Of a stretch of DNA of 64,000 bases, positions 1 through 11,481 are shown in pieces. Source of the DNA: Nocardioides lijunqiniae (lineage in GTDB: Bacteria > Actinomycetota > Actinomycetes > Propionibacteriales > Nocardioidaceae); the NCBI RefSeq assembly GCF_015024225.1, contig NZ_JACJGM010000001.1, positions 1-64,000 on the forward strand, given 5' to 3'. Within the stretch, counting starts at the first letter, position 1. Each line of letters opens with the position of its first letter. The notes below the pieces were generated by a model. The model had not been told where the DNA came from. It searched no databases and saw only the letters and a program-made list of their open reading frames with translations. The position numbers were made by a program, and so were the translations under genes.

Positions 1-1
1 C

Positions 2-721
2 GCCCCGGCCACGCCCGAGCCTCCCGCCGCGGCGCCTGCACCGACGCCCGCGCCCGAGGCCGAGCCCGAGGCGCCGGCGGCGACGGCCGGGTCGAGCACG
101 CTCTCGCTGGTCGACGTGCGCCGGCTGTGGCCCGACATCGTCGAGGCGACCAAGCAGCGGCGCCGGGTCACCTGGATCCACCTCACCCAGCACGCGCAGG
201 TCGTGGCGGTCGACGCCAAGACCCTCACCCTCGGCTTCTCCAACGGCGGCGCCCGCGAGTCCTTCGACAACGGCGGCAGCTCCGAGATCGTCCGGCAGGC
301 GGCGATCGACGTGGTGGGCGCCGACTGGCGGGTCGAGACGATCGTCGATCCCGGGGCGTCCGCCGACGTACCGCCGCCGGCCGCGGCGCCGGTGCCCGAG
401 CCCGCGCCCCCGCGCCCCGCGCCGCCGGTCGCCCGCGACGAGGTCGAGGCCCCGCCCGCCTGGCTCAGCGACGACGGTGACGCCGCCCCGGCGGCCCCCG
501 CCCCCGAGCGGCCGGGCCCCGAGTCGGTCAACGCCGCCCGCGAGGCGATCAAGACCACCCGGCCCGCCGGCGTCGACGCCCGACCCGGTGCGGGGCTCGC
601 CGAGGCCGACGCCGACGCGCACCCCGACGACCTGGACGCCGACTCCGACGAGCTCGGGGGCGCCGATCTGCTGGCGCGCGAGCTCGGCGCCCAGGTGATC
701 GAGGAGATCCCCCACTCATGA
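2..721 (+). CDS. dnaX: DNA polymerase III subunits gamma/tau, C-terminal part (5' end outside window)
   Basis: The reading frame is open from the first bases of the window and stops at 719-721, so only the C-terminal 239 residues are seen. A Pro/Ala/Glu-rich linker leads into a conserved tau segment (LVDVRRLWPDIVEATK, then RRVTWIHLTQHAQV and the SNGGARESF region), followed by a second low-complexity acidic/proline tail. This arrangement is typical of actinobacterial DnaX. The ATPase domain lies upstream and is not visible. DnaX is the clamp-loader subunit of the replicative polymerase. Its place before ybaB and recR is the widespread dnaX-ybaB-recR order, which supports the call more than the divergent tail does. 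Confidence 0.85.
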   Translation, partial: APATPEPPAAAPAPTPAPEAEPEAPAATAGSSTLSLVDVRRLWPDIVEATKQRRRVTWIHLTQHAQVVAVDAKTLTLGFSNGGARESFDNGGSSEIVRQAAIDVVGADWRVETIVDPGASADVPPPAAAPVPEPAPPRPAPPVARDEVEAPPAWLSDDGDAAPAAPAPERPGPESVNAAREAIKTTRPAGVDARPGAGLAEADADAHPDDLDADSDELGGADLLARELGAQVIEEIPHS

Positions 722-758
722 CCCCCATCCGTCCCACCGACCACGAGGTGACCCGACC

Positions 759-1139
759 ATGACCACCGAGAACCCCTTCGACGCCCTGGGGGGCGGCGGC
801 TTCGACATGAACGCCCTCCTGCAGCAGGCCCAGCAGATGCAGGAGCAGCTCCAGTCCGCCCAGGAGCGCCTGGCCGACACCGTCGTCGACGGCACCGTCG
901 CCGGCGGCGCCGTGACGGTCAAGGTCAGCGGGGTCGGCGAGCTCGTCGGCGTCGAAATCAAGGCCGGCGGCTTCGACGGCAGCGACGCCGACGACCTCAG
1001 CGACCTCTCCGACATGATCGTGGCCGCCTACCGCGACGCCAAGGCCCAGGTCGACGCGCTCGCCTCCGAGGCCCTCGGGCCGCTCGCCGGGGGTGGCGGC
1101 CTTCCGGGCATGCCGTCCTCGGGCCAGCTCGGGTTCTGA
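759..1139 (+). CDS. ebfC: YbaB/EbfC family nucleoid-associated protein
   Basis: This 126-residue protein has the YbaB signature. A Gln-rich helix (NALLQQAQQMQEQLQSAQER) is followed by a beta segment VTVKVSGVGELVGVEI and a second helix around DLSDMIVAAYRDA. The family forms dimers that bind DNA and is nearly always encoded between dnaX and recR, as here. It is about 20 residues longer than the E. coli protein because of a Gly-rich tail (about residues 108-126). The start is the ATG at 759, 37 bases after dnaX stops. The exact cellular role in this organism cannot be read from sequence. Confidence 0.9.
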   Translation: MTTENPFDALGGGGFDMNALLQQAQQMQEQLQSAQERLADTVVDGTVAGGAVTVKVSGVGELVGVEIKAGGFDGSDADDLSDLSDMIVAAYRDAKAQVDALASEALGPLAGGGGLPGMPSSGQLGF

Positions 1140-1145
1140 GCGACC

Positions 1146-1742
1146 TTGTACGAAGGTGTCGTCCAGGACCTGATCGACGAGCTCGGCCGGCTGCCGGGCG
1201 TCGGTCCCAAGAGCGCGCAGCGCATCGCCTTCCACCTGCTGCAGGCCGAGCCGGTCGACGTACGCCGCCTCGCCGACGTGCTGATGGAGGTCAAGGCGAA
1301 GGTGCGCTTCTGCTCGGTGTGCTTCAACGTCTCCGAGGACGAGCAGTGCCGCATCTGCCGCGACCCGCGCCGTGAGGCGTCGGTGCTGTGCGTGGTCGAG
1401 GAGTACAAGGACGTCGTCGCGATCGAGCGCACGCGCGAGTTCCGCGGCCGCTACCACGTGCTGGGCGGCGCCATCTCGCCCATCGACGGCATCGGCCCCG
1501 ACCAGCTCCGCATCAAGGAGCTGATGCCACGCCTCAACGACGGCGTGGTCACCGAGGTCATCCTCGCCACCGACCCCAACCTCGAGGGCGAGGCCACCGC
1601 GACCTATCTCACCCGCCTGCTGAGCCCCATGGGCTTGCAAGTCACGCGGTTGGCGAGTGGACTGCCGGTGGGCGGCGACCTCGAGTACGCCGACGAGGTC
1701 ACCTTGGGACGAGCTTTCGTAGGAAGACGGGCAGCCGAATGA
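1146..1742 (+). CDS. recR: Recombination mediator protein RecR
   Basis: RecR works with RecO and RecF to load RecA at gaps. The 198-residue length is standard. A helix-hairpin-helix lies at about residues 11-30 ([19 protein letters not shown]). A four-Cys zinc finger follows (C56, C59, C68, C71). A Toprim domain begins near residue 82 ([13 protein letters not shown]), with the conserved [16 protein letters not shown] segment near residues 140-155. The start is a TTG at 1146, seven bases after ebfC stops; it begins the conserved [10 protein letters not shown] sequence, so a downstream start is unlikely. Its stop overlaps the next gene's ATG (ATGA at 1739-1742), suggesting coupled translation. 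Confidence 0.95.
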   Translation: MYEGVVQDLIDELGRLPGVGPKSAQRIAFHLLQAEPVDVRRLADVLMEVKAKVRFCSVCFNVSEDEQCRICRDPRREASVLCVVEEYKDVVAIERTREFRGRYHVLGGAISPIDGIGPDQLRIKELMPRLNDGVVTEVILATDPNLEGEATATYLTRLLSPMGLQVTRLASGLPVGGDLEYADEVTLGRAFVGRRAAE

Positions 1743-2323
1743 GCGAGACGACCATCGACGACACCACGGAGGACTTCGCCCAGTCGATCGCCGACAGCGT
1801 CGAGAGCTTCCTGATCGCGCTGCGCGCCATCAGCCGCGAGGCCACCTCGGGCCAGGCGATCTCGCTGCTGCTGCTGGAGATCAGCCAGGTGCTGCTCGCC
1901 GGCGCCCGGCTCGGGGCCCAGCAGGACTTCACGCCGACGGCGGACTACCAGCCCGACGTGGGCCCGGAGGCCGACCTCGACGAGATGCGGCTGCGCCTGG
2001 CCGAGCTGCTCGGCAACGTCGACACCTACAGCTTCGTCTTCGACCCCTACGTCCCCGACGTGGTCGAGAGCCAGCTGTCCGACGACCTCACCTCGATCGC
2101 CAGCGACCTCGAGAACGGCCTGCGCCACTACCGTCTCGGCGACATCGCCGAGGCGCTGTGGTGGTGGCAGTTCTCCTACGTCGCCTCGTGGGGCAACCTC
2201 GCCGGCGCCGCGCTCAACGCGCTGCTGTCCGTGGTCTCCCACGACCGGCTCGACGTCGACAACGACGAGGAGATCGAGCAGATCGTCGCCGCCGAGGCGG
2301 TCTTGGACGGCGACCCGGTCTGA
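1739..2323 (+). CDS. DUF5063 domain-containing protein
   Basis: This 194-residue, acidic, predicted cytosolic and mostly helical protein matches the DUF5063 type commonly found directly after recR in actinobacteria. Recognisable parts are the N-terminal [19 protein letters not shown] helix, an acidic middle ([18 protein letters not shown]) and the Trp-rich segment [19 protein letters not shown] near residue 140. The start codon overlaps the recR stop by four bases, so the two are probably co-translated. No catalytic motif, signal peptide or membrane segment is visible and its function is unknown. Confidence 0.8.
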   Translation: MSETTIDDTTEDFAQSIADSVESFLIALRAISREATSGQAISLLLLEISQVLLAGARLGAQQDFTPTADYQPDVGPEADLDEMRLRLAELLGNVDTYSFVFDPYVPDVVESQLSDDLTSIASDLENGLRHYRLGDIAEALWWWQFSYVASWGNLAGAALNALLSVVSHDRLDVDNDEEIEQIVAAEAVLDGDPV

Positions 2324-2338
2324 CCTGCCCACTCGGTA

Positions 2339-2363
2339 GGATCGGGTAGTCCTTCCCCGATCC
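2339..2363 (+). promoter_or_regulatory. Stem-loop immediately before the aspartokinase ribosome binding site
   Basis: Perfect 8-base arms (GGATCGGG at 2339-2346 and CCCGATCC at 2356-2363) enclose a 9-base loop. The aspartokinase Shine-Dalgarno AGGAG begins at 2365, so the hairpin ends one base before it. It may simply terminate the recR operon or may influence ask translation. Sequence alone does not decide between these. Confidence 0.4.
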
Positions 2364-2376
2364 CAGGAGTAGCCCG

Positions 2377-5735
<3,359 letters not shown>

Positions 5736-5771
5736 GGGCGCAGTCTGCCACGGCGGCGGCGCGGCGGCCCG

Positions 5772-5816
5772 GAACCGCGAGAACCCCGGACCACGAGGGT
5801 CCGGGGTTCTCGGTTC
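5772..5816. terminator. Strong hairpin terminator between the tRNA-Pro and the membrane protein gene
   Basis: The arm GAGAACCCCGGACC at 5780-5793 pairs with GGTCCGGGGTTCTC at 5798-5811. An outer GAACCG/CGGTTC extension closes it, offset by a two-base bulge. It lies about four bases past the 3' end of the tRNA (transcribed leftwards) and just upstream of the membrane protein gene. It most likely terminates tRNA transcription. Confidence 0.75.
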
Positions 5817-5819
5817 ATC

Positions 5820-5896
5820 TGGTCGGGCTGACAGGATTTGAACCTGCGGCCTCCTCGTCCCGAACGAGGCGCGCTACCAAGCTGCGCCACAGCCCG
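5820..5896 (-). tRNA. tRNA-Pro (anticodon CGG)
   Basis: Read on the minus strand, the 7-bp acceptor stem CGGGCTG/CAGCCCG closes the cloverleaf. The D arm contains GCGCAGCTTGGTAGCGC. The anticodon stem CCTCG/CGAGG encloses the loop TTCGGGA with CGG at positions 34-36, and the T arm has GGTTCAAATCC. The CCA tail is encoded (ACCA complementary to 5820-5823). It reads the CCG proline codon, abundant in this genome. No second tRNA is adjacent. Confidence 0.96.
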
Positions 5897-6003
5897 ATCA
5901 TGGGCTCGTTCCCCGTGAAGGGAGGTGAGCCCACAAGCACGGGAGCATACCCGAGCGCGGAGCGCCGCTCGCAATCGGTGGGGGTCCCCGGCCGGCGCCG
6001 GGC

Positions 6004-6927
6004 TCAGGCCCGGGGGAGCAGCGTCAGGAGGCTCGCCTCCGGGCGGCACGCGACCCGGATCCGGGCGTAGGGGCTGCTGCCCAGCCCTGCGCAGACGTGC
6101 AGCCACGAGGAGCCGGGGTCGCCCGGCCGCGAGTCGGCGGGGTGGCGGTGCAGCCCTCGCGCCCGGGCCGGCTCGAGGTCGCAGTTGGTGGTGAGGGCCC
6201 GGCCGCCCGGCAGGCACACCTGCCCGCCGTGCGTGTGTCCCGCGAGGACGGCGTCGTAGCCGTCGGCGGCGTACTGGTCCAGCACCCGCAGGTACGGCGC
6301 ATGGGCGACGCCGAGGCGCACGTCGGCCGTCGGGTCGGCGGGGCCGGCCACGAGGTCGAGCCGGTCGTAGCCCAGGTGCGGGTCGTCCACCCCGGCGAAC
6401 GCGAACGTCGTCTCGCCGACGGTGACGGTGTCCTTGCGGTTGGTCAGGTCGCGCCAGCCGGCGCCGGTGAGGGTCTGGCTGAGCAGCGGCCACGGCAGCT
6501 GGGGCACGTGGACGTGGCGCTTGCCGGTGTCCGGGAGCAGGTAGCGCACCGGGTTGCGGAAGCTCGGCTCGTAGTAGTCGTTGGAGCCGTGCACGAACAC
6601 GCCGGGGACGTCGAGCAGCGCGCCGAGCGCGTCGCGCATCACCGGCACCGAGTCGCGGTGGGCCAGGTTGTCGCCGGTGTCGACGACCAGGTCGGGCTCC
6701 AGCGCCGCGAGGCCGCGCAGCCACTCCTGCTTGCGGGTCTGGCCGGGCGTCATGTGGATGTCGCTGAGGTGGAGCACCTTCAGGGGTCGCTGGCCACGGG
6801 GGAGGACGGGCAGCTCGAAGCGGCGCAGCGTGTAGGCACGCGCCTCCCAGGCGGCGTACGCGGTCAGCCCGGCGCCGGCGAGCGTCCCGGCTCCCAGGAG
6901 GCGCGGGAGAATCCGGAGGCTGGGCAC
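6004..6927 (-). CDS. Metallophosphoesterase, YkuE/Rv3683-like
   Basis: The protein is a membrane-anchored calcineurin-type phosphoesterase. An N-terminal hydrophobic helix (about residues 8-25) is followed by metal-binding motifs: HLSDIHM, DTGDN, HGSNDYY in place of the canonical GNHD, and GHTHGGQ. The GSND form is usual in actinobacterial members. In mycobacteria the same gene lies next to ponA2 (Rv3683), as here. Possible starts are a TTG at 6945 and the GTG at 6927; I prefer 6927 because the upstream residues are not conserved in type and would crowd the divergent promoter. The substrate is unknown; the neighbourhood suggests an envelope role. Confidence 0.85.
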   Translation of the reverse strand: MPSLRILPRLLGAGTLAGAGLTAYAAWEARAYTLRRFELPVLPRGQRPLKVLHLSDIHMTPGQTRKQEWLRGLAALEPDLVVDTGDNLAHRDSVPVMRDALGALLDVPGVFVHGSNDYYEPSFRNPVRYLLPDTGKRHVHVPQLPWPLLSQTLTGAGWRDLTNRKDTVTVGETTFAFAGVDDPHLGYDRLDLVAGPADPTADVRLGVAHAPYLRVLDQYAADGYDAVLAGHTHGGQVCLPGGRALTTNCDLEPARARGLHRHPADSRPGDPGSSWLHVCAGLGSSPYARIRVACRPEASLLTLLPRA

Positions 6928-6953
6928 CAGGCCAGGCTGCCACAATGGTCCTC

Positions 6954-7412
6954 ATGAGTGCTCTCAAGGACCGCCTGCGTGCCGACCTCACCACCGCCAT
7001 CAAGGGCCGTGACGAGGTGCGCTCCTCGACCCTGCGGATGGTGCTGACCGCCATCACCAACGCCGAGGTGGCCGGCAAGGAGGCCCGCGAGCTCTCCGAC
7101 GACGACGTCATCGGCGTGCTCTCGAGCGAGGCCAAGAAGCGCCGCGAGGCCGCCACCGCGTTCGCCGACGGCGGCCGCGCCGAGATGGCGGCCAAGGAGA
7201 AGGCCGAGGCGGCGGTGATCGCCGACTACCTGCCCGAGGCCCTCACCGACGAGGAGATCTCGACGCTGGTGACGGCCGCCATCGAGCAGACCGGCGCCGC
7301 CGGCGAGGGCATGCGCGCGATGGGCAAGGTCATGGGCGTCGTCACCCCGCAGGTCAAGGGTCGTGCCGACGGCGGTGCCGTCGCCGCGGAGGTACGCCGC
7401 CAGCTCGGCTGA
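6954..7412 (+). CDS. GatB/YqeY domain-containing protein
   Basis: This 152-residue protein has the complete YqeY domain: MSALKDRLRADLTTAIKGRD at the N-terminus, RSSTLRMVLTAITNAEV, an acidic/basic helix SSEAKKRREAATAF, and YLPEALTDEEI. The family resembles the tail of the GatB amidotransferase subunit that contacts tRNA, but stand-alone members have no firm function. The ATG at 6954 is chosen because an alternative ATG nine bases upstream adds only MVL. It is divergent from the metallophosphoesterase with a spacer of under 30 bases, so the two promoters must overlap or be leaderless. Confidence 0.88.
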   Translation: MSALKDRLRADLTTAIKGRDEVRSSTLRMVLTAITNAEVAGKEARELSDDDVIGVLSSEAKKRREAATAFADGGRAEMAAKEKAEAAVIADYLPEALTDEEISTLVTAAIEQTGAAGEGMRAMGKVMGVVTPQVKGRADGGAVAAEVRRQLG

Positions 7413-7425
7413 CGTCGCCGGCGCC

Positions 7426-7447
7426 GACCCTGCCGCGCGGCGGGGTC
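7426..7447. terminator. Convergent terminator hairpin
   Basis: A near-perfect palindrome (GACCCTGCCGC facing GCGGCGGGGTC, one G-T pair) sits between the yqeY-like gene and the penicillin-binding protein gene, which converge here. It overlaps the stop codon of the latter and could work in both directions. No U-tract is present, as is common in actinobacteria. Confidence 0.5.
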
Positions 7448-9767
7448 AGCGACCGCCGCGGCCTCCGCGACCGCCACGGCCCTTGGGCTTCTTGCCGGTC
7501 GAGGTGTAGATGACGACCGTGTCACCGCTGGCGAGCTCGACGCCGGCCTCGGGGTCGGTGTAGGCGACGGTGCCCCGGGGGTACCCCGAGGCCTTGGCGC
7601 CGGCGACGTTGACCGTGAAGCCGAGGTTCTCCAGCTCGTTGCGGGCGTCGTCGACGCTCATCCCGCCGACGTCGGGGATCCCGGTGAGGACGCCGCGGAT
7701 GTCGGAGCTGCTCGGCCGCTCGAAGTCCTCGTCGTCGAGCCACTGCTCGATGACCTTCATCGCGTCGCCCCACATCGGGCCGGCGAGCGTGGAGCCGGCG
7801 GCCGAGGCGACGTAGGACGGGCCGACCGTCTGCCCGTTGAGGGTGATCTTGGTGCCCTCCTTGTTGGCGCCGGCGATCATCGAGGCCGTGGCGAGGTTGG
7901 GCGTGTAGCCGACGAACCACACCGCCTTGTTGTCCTGGATGGTGCCGGTCTTGCCGGCGGCGGGCTGGGCGGTCTGGATGTTGGCGCTGTAGCCGAACCC
8001 TCCGGGCTCCAGCACGCCGCGCAGGACGTCGTTGACCGCGTCGGCCACGGGGCTCGGCATCACCTGCGTGCAGCGGGCGGGGTACTTCTTCAGCGCGTTG
8101 CCGTTGGGGTCCATGATCGCGGTGACCGGGCGGGCGTCGCAGTGCAGACCGCGGCCGGCGAACGTCGCGTAGGCCTCGGCCATCTCCAGCGGGCTCACGT
8201 CGGCGACGCCCAGGGTGAACGCCGGGATCATCTCGGTGTCGGGGTCGGTGAGCTGGACGCCCATCTTCTTGGCCAGCGTGAAGGGCTCGCAGATGCCGGT
8301 GCGCTGCTCGAGCTGGGCGAAGAAGGTGTTCACCGACAGGCGGGTGCCCTGGTACAGGTCGAAGTTGCCGGAGCTGGTGGAGTTCTGCGGCTTCCAGATC
8401 TCCGAGCTCGCGTAGTTCTGGCCGTCGCAGACCGCGAAGTCGCCCTGGTCGAGGAAGACCTGCTGCGGGGAGTTGATGCGCTCCGACAGCGGGATGTCCT
8501 GCATGACGGCCGAGGCCAGCACGAAGGCCTTGAACGTCGAGCCGGCCTGGAAGCCGTTGGAGTCGCCGTACTGCGAGGGGACGACGAAGTTGAGGTAGGA
8601 CTCGCCCTCCTTCTTCTTGCGGCCCATGGGCCGCGACTGCGCGATCGCCTTCACCTCGCCGGTGCGGGGCTCGACCATCGCGAGCGCGCCGATGGCGTCG
8701 TTCTGCTTGTAGACGTGGGAGCGCACGGACTCGTCCGCGGCGTCCTGGAAGCGGAGGTCGACGGTCGTGCGGATCGTGAGGCCGCCGGACTTGAGCAGCC
8801 GCTCGCGCTCCTCAGCGGTCTTGCCGAGCGAGCGGTCCTTCATCAGGTAGTTCAGGACGTAGTCGCAGAAGAACGGGGCGCGGGAGTAGACGCAGCCGTT
8901 GCGGGTCTTGCGGACCTCGAGGCGCAGGCCGCGCTCCTTGGTGCGGTCGGCCTTCTCGCGGGTGATGACGTTGAGCTGGGCCATCCGGTCCAGCACGATG
9001 TCGCGGCGCTGCTTGGTGCGGTCGGGGGAGTTGGTCGGGTCGAACTTGGTGGGGTTCTGGACCAGGCCCGCGAGCACGGCCGACTGGTTGAGGTTGAGGT
9101 TGCGGGCGTTGACGTTGAAGTAGTGGCGCGCTGCGGCCTGGACGCCATGCGCGCCGTCGCCGAAGTAGGCGGTGTTGAGGTAGCGCTCCAGGATCCAGTC
9201 CTTGCTGTGGCTCTCCTCCATCGCGATGGCGTAGCGCAGCTCCCGCAGCTTGCGGGCGTAGGTCTGGTCGACCGCCGCCGCCTGCTCCTCCGGGGTGTCG
9301 GCCTGGGTGAGCAGGGTGAGCTTGACCAGCTGCTGGGTGATCGAGGAGCCACCCTGGACGACGCCGCTCGACGCGGAGTTGGTCAGCAGCGCGCGCAGCG
9401 TGCCCTTGAGGTCGAGCGCCCCGTGCTCGTAGAAGCGGTAGTCCTCGATCGCGACGATCGCCTGCACCATGGTGCGCGAGACCTGGTCGAGCGAGACGTT
9501 GACGCGGTTCTCGTCGAAGATCGTGGCGATCGTCTCGCCCTTGCGGTCCAGGATGCGGGTCTTCTGCGGCAGGTCGTCGGCGTCCAGCTCGGTGGGCAGC
9601 TTGTCCATGCTGTCGGCGACGTTCTCCGTGGCGACGCCCAGGACGGCCGCGAATGGGATGGCCAGACCGGCGACGACGACGCCGAGGACGGCGGAGACCG
9701 CCACCATCACCCCGAGGTGGGACAGCACCTTGGAGGAGGAAGGACGCTCAGAACGGGGGCGAGACAT
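7446..9767 (-). CDS. Bifunctional class A penicillin-binding protein with C-terminal PASTA domain (PonA2-like)
   Basis: The enzyme polymerises and cross-links peptidoglycan outside the membrane. The 773 residues contain a signal-anchor helix (about 17-45), a GT51 glycosyltransferase domain with the EDYRFYEHGALDLKG and GGSSITQQLVK motifs, and a transpeptidase domain with SxxK (GSTFKAF), SxN (SVN in TRLSVNTFF) and KTGT. A single PASTA domain follows (about residues 690-755), then a Lys/Gly/Arg-rich tail. The start is the ATG at 9767 (MSRPRSERPS), not upstream codons that add an atypical leader. It neighbours a WhiB gene and a metallophosphoesterase exactly as mycobacterial ponA2 does, which suggests the stress-related PonA2 role. 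Confidence 0.93.
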   Translation of the reverse strand: MSRPRSERPSSSKVLSHLGVMVAVSAVLGVVVAGLAIPFAAVLGVATENVADSMDKLPTELDADDLPQKTRILDRKGETIATIFDENRVNVSLDQVSRTMVQAIVAIEDYRFYEHGALDLKGTLRALLTNSASSGVVQGGSSITQQLVKLTLLTQADTPEEQAAAVDQTYARKLRELRYAIAMEESHSKDWILERYLNTAYFGDGAHGVQAAARHYFNVNARNLNLNQSAVLAGLVQNPTKFDPTNSPDRTKQRRDIVLDRMAQLNVITREKADRTKERGLRLEVRKTRNGCVYSRAPFFCDYVLNYLMKDRSLGKTAEERERLLKSGGLTIRTTVDLRFQDAADESVRSHVYKQNDAIGALAMVEPRTGEVKAIAQSRPMGRKKKEGESYLNFVVPSQYGDSNGFQAGSTFKAFVLASAVMQDIPLSERINSPQQVFLDQGDFAVCDGQNYASSEIWKPQNSTSSGNFDLYQGTRLSVNTFFAQLEQRTGICEPFTLAKKMGVQLTDPDTEMIPAFTLGVADVSPLEMAEAYATFAGRGLHCDARPVTAIMDPNGNALKKYPARCTQVMPSPVADAVNDVLRGVLEPGGFGYSANIQTAQPAAGKTGTIQDNKAVWFVGYTPNLATASMIAGANKEGTKITLNGQTVGPSYVASAAGSTLAGPMWGDAMKVIEQWLDDEDFERPSSSDIRGVLTGIPDVGGMSVDDARNELENLGFTVNVAGAKASGYPRGTVAYTDPEAGVELASGDTVVIYTSTGKKPKGRGGRGGRGGR

Positions 9768-9846
9768 GGCCCCTAGGGTACGGGAGGGCCGTGAGCAGGC
9801 GATTTCGACGCGAGCGCACCCCAGGGCCATGCTGACGGGGACGGAC

Positions 9847-9862
9847 TAGTCATTTGTGACTA
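9847..9862. promoter_or_regulatory. Perfect dyad in the whiB/PBP divergent promoter region
   Basis: TAGTCA and TGACTA are separated by TTTG, giving a perfect 6+4+6 inverted repeat about 80 bases before the PBP start and 125 bases before the WhiB ATG. The half-site TGACT differs from the Crp consensus (TGTGA), so the binding protein is unknown. The local drop in GC around it suits a promoter. Called from symmetry and location only. Confidence 0.35.
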
Positions 9863-9986
9863 TAAGAGGTGGGCCGACCGGGCCTTACGGTCCGACCGGA
9901 AAGTCCTTAACTTTGAGCCAATGGGACCGGGCTGGTGTCGCGTCATGGGGACGCACCACCACCCGGAAGATGTGGGGACATCAATC

Positions 9987-10271
9987 ATGTGGGTTGAGGA
10001 CTGGGCGCCGCGCGCCGCTTGCAGGACCACGGCACCGGACCAGCTGTTCGTCCGTGGAGCCGAGCAGAACAAGGCCAAGCAGCTGTGCTCGGGGTGCCCG
10101 GTGCGCACCGAGTGCCTCGCCGAGGCGCTGGACAACCAGATCGAGTGGGGCGTCTGGGGTGGCATGACCGAGCGCGAGCGCCGGGCCCTGCTGCGCCGCC
10201 GTCCGGCTGCGTCGTGGCGCACGGTCCTCGAGACCGCCCGCGCCGGCACCGACCAGCCCGTCTCGGTCTGA
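9987..10271 (+). CDS. whiB4: WhiB family redox-sensing transcriptional regulator (WhiB4/WblA type)
   Basis: WhiB proteins bind a 4Fe-4S cluster and regulate transcription with the main sigma factor. All four cluster cysteines are present (C12, C34, C37, C43), as is the GVWGG turn, followed by a basic C-terminus (RERRALLRRRP) for DNA contact. The ATG at 9987 gives 94 residues beginning MWVEDWAPRAACR; upstream in-frame codons give an unconserved leader. Position between a ponA2-like PBP and two ArsA-like ATPases is that of M. tuberculosis whiB4 and Streptomyces wblA, hence the subtype. About 125 bases of low-coding upstream DNA leave room for regulation. Confidence 0.92.
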   Translation: MWVEDWAPRAACRTTAPDQLFVRGAEQNKAKQLCSGCPVRTECLAEALDNQIEWGVWGGMTERERRALLRRRPAASWRTVLETARAGTDQPVSV

Positions 10272-10284
10272 CCTCACGCCGTAC

Positions 10285-10312
10285 CTGAGCCGCCCCGCGA
10301 GGGACGGCTCAG
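10285..10312. terminator. Convergent terminator hairpin after whiB4
   Basis: Perfect 8-base arms CTGAGCCG (10285-10292) and CGGCTCAG (10305-10312) enclose a 12-base loop between the WhiB stop and the stop of the convergent ATPase gene. It probably ends transcription from both sides. Confidence 0.6.
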
Positions 10313-11481
10313 TCGGCGCGTACGGCGAGCAGCTCGCCGACGCGCCGCAGGCCCCCGAGGTCGTGGACGTCGCCGGCGAGCGCCGGCACGACCGCGGTCG
10401 CGACCTGCGGGTGCGCCGCGTCGAAGCGTCGTCGCAGGCGGGCCTCCCGCTCGACGAGCCGGGTCTGGTCCGCGTGCAGGCGCAGCATGCCCGCCGTCGC
10501 CGACGACGGGTCCTCGCGCCGCAGCCGTTCGGCCGCGGCCATGGCTTCGTCGGCCGACACGGTGCCCGCCGGGACCGGGCCGGCGCGGTTGACGATGAGC
10601 CCGGCCAGCGGCATCCGGTCCTCGCTGAGGCGTTCGACGAAGTACGCCGCCTCGCGCAGCGCGTCGGGCTCGGGCGCGGCGACGACCAGGAACGCCGTGC
10701 CCTCGGCCTGGAGCAGGGCGTAGGTCTTCTGCGCGCGCTGGCGGAAGCCGCCGAACACCGTGTCGAGGGCCGCGACGAAGGTCTGCAGGTCCGTGAGCAC
10801 CTGCGCGCCCAGGATCCGGTTCAGGGCGTTGGTGATGATGCCGAGCCCGGCGGTCATCAGCCGCGCCGGGCCGCGCGCCGGTGCGAGCATCAGCCGGATG
10901 AAGCGGCCGTCCAGGAAGCTCGACAGCCGCTCGGGGGCGTCGAGGAAGTCCAGCGCGGAGCGCGACGGCGGGGTGTCGACGACGATCAGGTCGTAGGTGC
11001 CGTCGGCGACCGACGTGCCGTGGATCTGGCCGAGCTTCTCCATGGCCATGTACTCCTGCGTGCCCGCGAACGAGCTGGACAGGGCGATGTAGAAGGGGTT
11101 CTGCAGGATCTGCGCGGCCTTCTCGGGGCTGGCCTGGCTCTCGACCACCTCGTCGAAGGTGCGCTTCATGTCCAGCATCATCGCGTCGAGTCGCCCGCCC
11201 GCCGCGGGATCGATGTCCGACACCGGCCGCGGGGTGTTGTCGAGCTCCTCGATGCCCATCGACTGGGCCAGGCGGCGCGCGGGGTCGATCGTCAGCACGA
11301 CCACCTTGCGGCCGCGCTCCGCCGCCCGCAGCGCGAGCGCGGCGGAGGTCGTGGTCTTGCCGACGCCGCCGGAGCCGCAGCAGACGATGATCCCGGTCCT
11401 CGGGTCGTCGAGCAGCGCGTCGACGTCGAGGGCCGGTGCGCGGGTGCCGCGGGGGCCGACGCGGGTGCGGGCCTTGGTCAT
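10309..11481 (-). CDS. ArsA/GET3-family ATPase (Rv3680-like)
   Basis: This 390-residue P-loop ATPase has the deviant Walker A GSGGVGKTTTS near residue 37, the LTIDPARRLAQSMG switch, and VVDTPPS as Walker B. A C-terminal helical region ends in basic residues. It belongs to the ArsA/GET3 group, annotated as anion transporter ATPase. M. tuberculosis Rv3679-Rv3680 form the same pair next to whiB4, and those have been linked to metabolite and redox stress tolerance. Its start overlaps the stop of the partner ATPase by one base. There is no ArsB-like channel nearby, so arsenite efflux is unlikely. Confidence 0.85.
   Translation of the reverse strand: MTKARTRVGPRGTRAPALDVDALLDDPRTGIIVCCGSGGVGKTTTSAALALRAAERGRKVVVLTIDPARRLAQSMGIEELDNTPRPVSDIDPAAGGRLDAMMLDMKRTFDEVVESQASPEKAAQILQNPFYIALSSSFAGTQEYMAMEKLGQIHGTSVADGTYDLIVVDTPPSRSALDFLDAPERLSSFLDGRFIRLMLAPARGPARLMTAGLGIITNALNRILGAQVLTDLQTFVAALDTVFGGFRQRAQKTYALLQAEGTAFLVVAAPEPDALREAAYFVERLSEDRMPLAGLIVNRAGPVPAGTVSADEAMAAAERLRREDPSSATAGMLRLHADQTRLVEREARLRRRFDAAHPQVATAVVPALAGDVHDLGGLRRVGELLAVRAD

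Noticed and set aside
2339..2363. A lysine riboswitch before aspartokinase
   Set aside because: The spacer between the DUF5063 stop and the lysC start is only 53 bases, far too short for an L-box. Only a single stem-loop is present.
7226..7525. Short minus-strand frame overlapping the end of the yqeY-like gene
   Set aside because: It is antisense to the yqeY-like gene and crosses the terminator hairpin. Its Arg/Pro/Ala-rich translation has no family features.
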